From Methanobrevibacter sp. (GTDB lineage: Archaea; Methanobacteriota; Methanobacteria; Methanobacteriales; Methanobacteriaceae): DNA of 42,771 nucleotides. The notes under the pieces were generated by a model that saw only the letters and a list, made by a program, of their open reading frames with translations, had not been told where the DNA came from and ran no database searches. The translations under genes were made by a program, and so were the position numbers. The stretch lies in the NCBI GenBank assembly GCA_017553445.1, contig JAFZMD010000017.1, positions 1 to 42,771 of the forward strand. The letters run 5' to 3'. Shown piece by piece: positions 42,684 through 42,771 of this stretch; within the stretch, counting starts at the first letter, position 1; each line of letters starts with the position of its first letter.

Positions 42684-42771
42684 TAATTTTAAATAACTTA
42701 TTTTCCTTTAATTTTATATACTATGAAGTACAATCTTTTATTATAGATATTAATATTTATGGTTGTTTTAT

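Overview
The window reads as chromosome of a gut-type methanogenic archaeon of the order Methanobacteriales, most likely Methanobrevibacter. The basis is the low GC content, GGTGAT/AGGTG ribosome binding sites, and archaeal genes (thermosome, Hel308, Nob1, S17e, Elp3, archaeal GHMP shikimate kinase, CbiZ). Methanogen-specific families (methanogenesis marker 2, DUF2117, DUF2098) and three very large adhesin-like proteins support it. No rRNA, tRNA or CRISPR array was seen.

Layout. 1-595: C-terminal tail of an Rpn/PD-(D/E)XK-type gene, duplicated directly after itself. 724-3327 (minus): operon nob1, DUF2117 protein, methanogenesis marker 2. 3328-6914 (minus): accessory patch with a structured non-coding stretch, three small N-terminally anchored surface proteins and an N-terminally shortened SNF2 helicase. 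7001-9618 (plus): three winged-helix regulators in a row, then moaB. 9733-19346 (minus): three tandem adhesin-like genes, each with its own promoter and stop-overlapping terminator. 19541-24492 (minus): PRC-barrel protein and pyrE, cbiZ, a thermosome subunit, and a coiled-coil protein with six 31-residue repeats. 24724-29424 (minus): chorismate mutase, S17e, and the lysine/threonine branch lysC-dapA-dapB-asd. 29722-30643 (plus): a frameshifted Rpn-type gene. 30701-33998 (minus): thioredoxin, cbiD, glycosyltransferase, shikimate kinase. 34128-39332: Hel308 (plus), DUF2098 and PRC-barrel proteins (minus), Elp3 and a divergent DeoC-like protein (plus). 39471-41968 (plus): a two-gene unit of unknown function whose first gene seems to have lost its AUG start. 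42107-42771: a small anchored protein (minus) and a gene-free end with a possible small RNA.

The core genes cover amino-acid and aromatic synthesis, cobamide synthesis and salvage, protein folding, translation and repair. The accessory parts are surface proteins and regulators. The strongest non-textbook signals are: (i) the adhesin promoters, where a 15-bp TATA block and an upstream GAATNNTATTC element sit exactly 96 bp apart in all three copies while the sequence between them diverges; (ii) a 13-nt difference that removed the ribosome binding site of one of two duplicated surface-protein genes; (iii) terminator hairpins that contain the stop codon in many minus-strand genes, two of them directly followed by SD-less cobamide genes; (iv) the AUC-start candidate at 39483; (v) loss of key catalytic residues in the DeoC-like protein. 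No complete, clearly new defence or mobile system was found. The best candidate for undescribed biology is the gene pair at 39483-41941.
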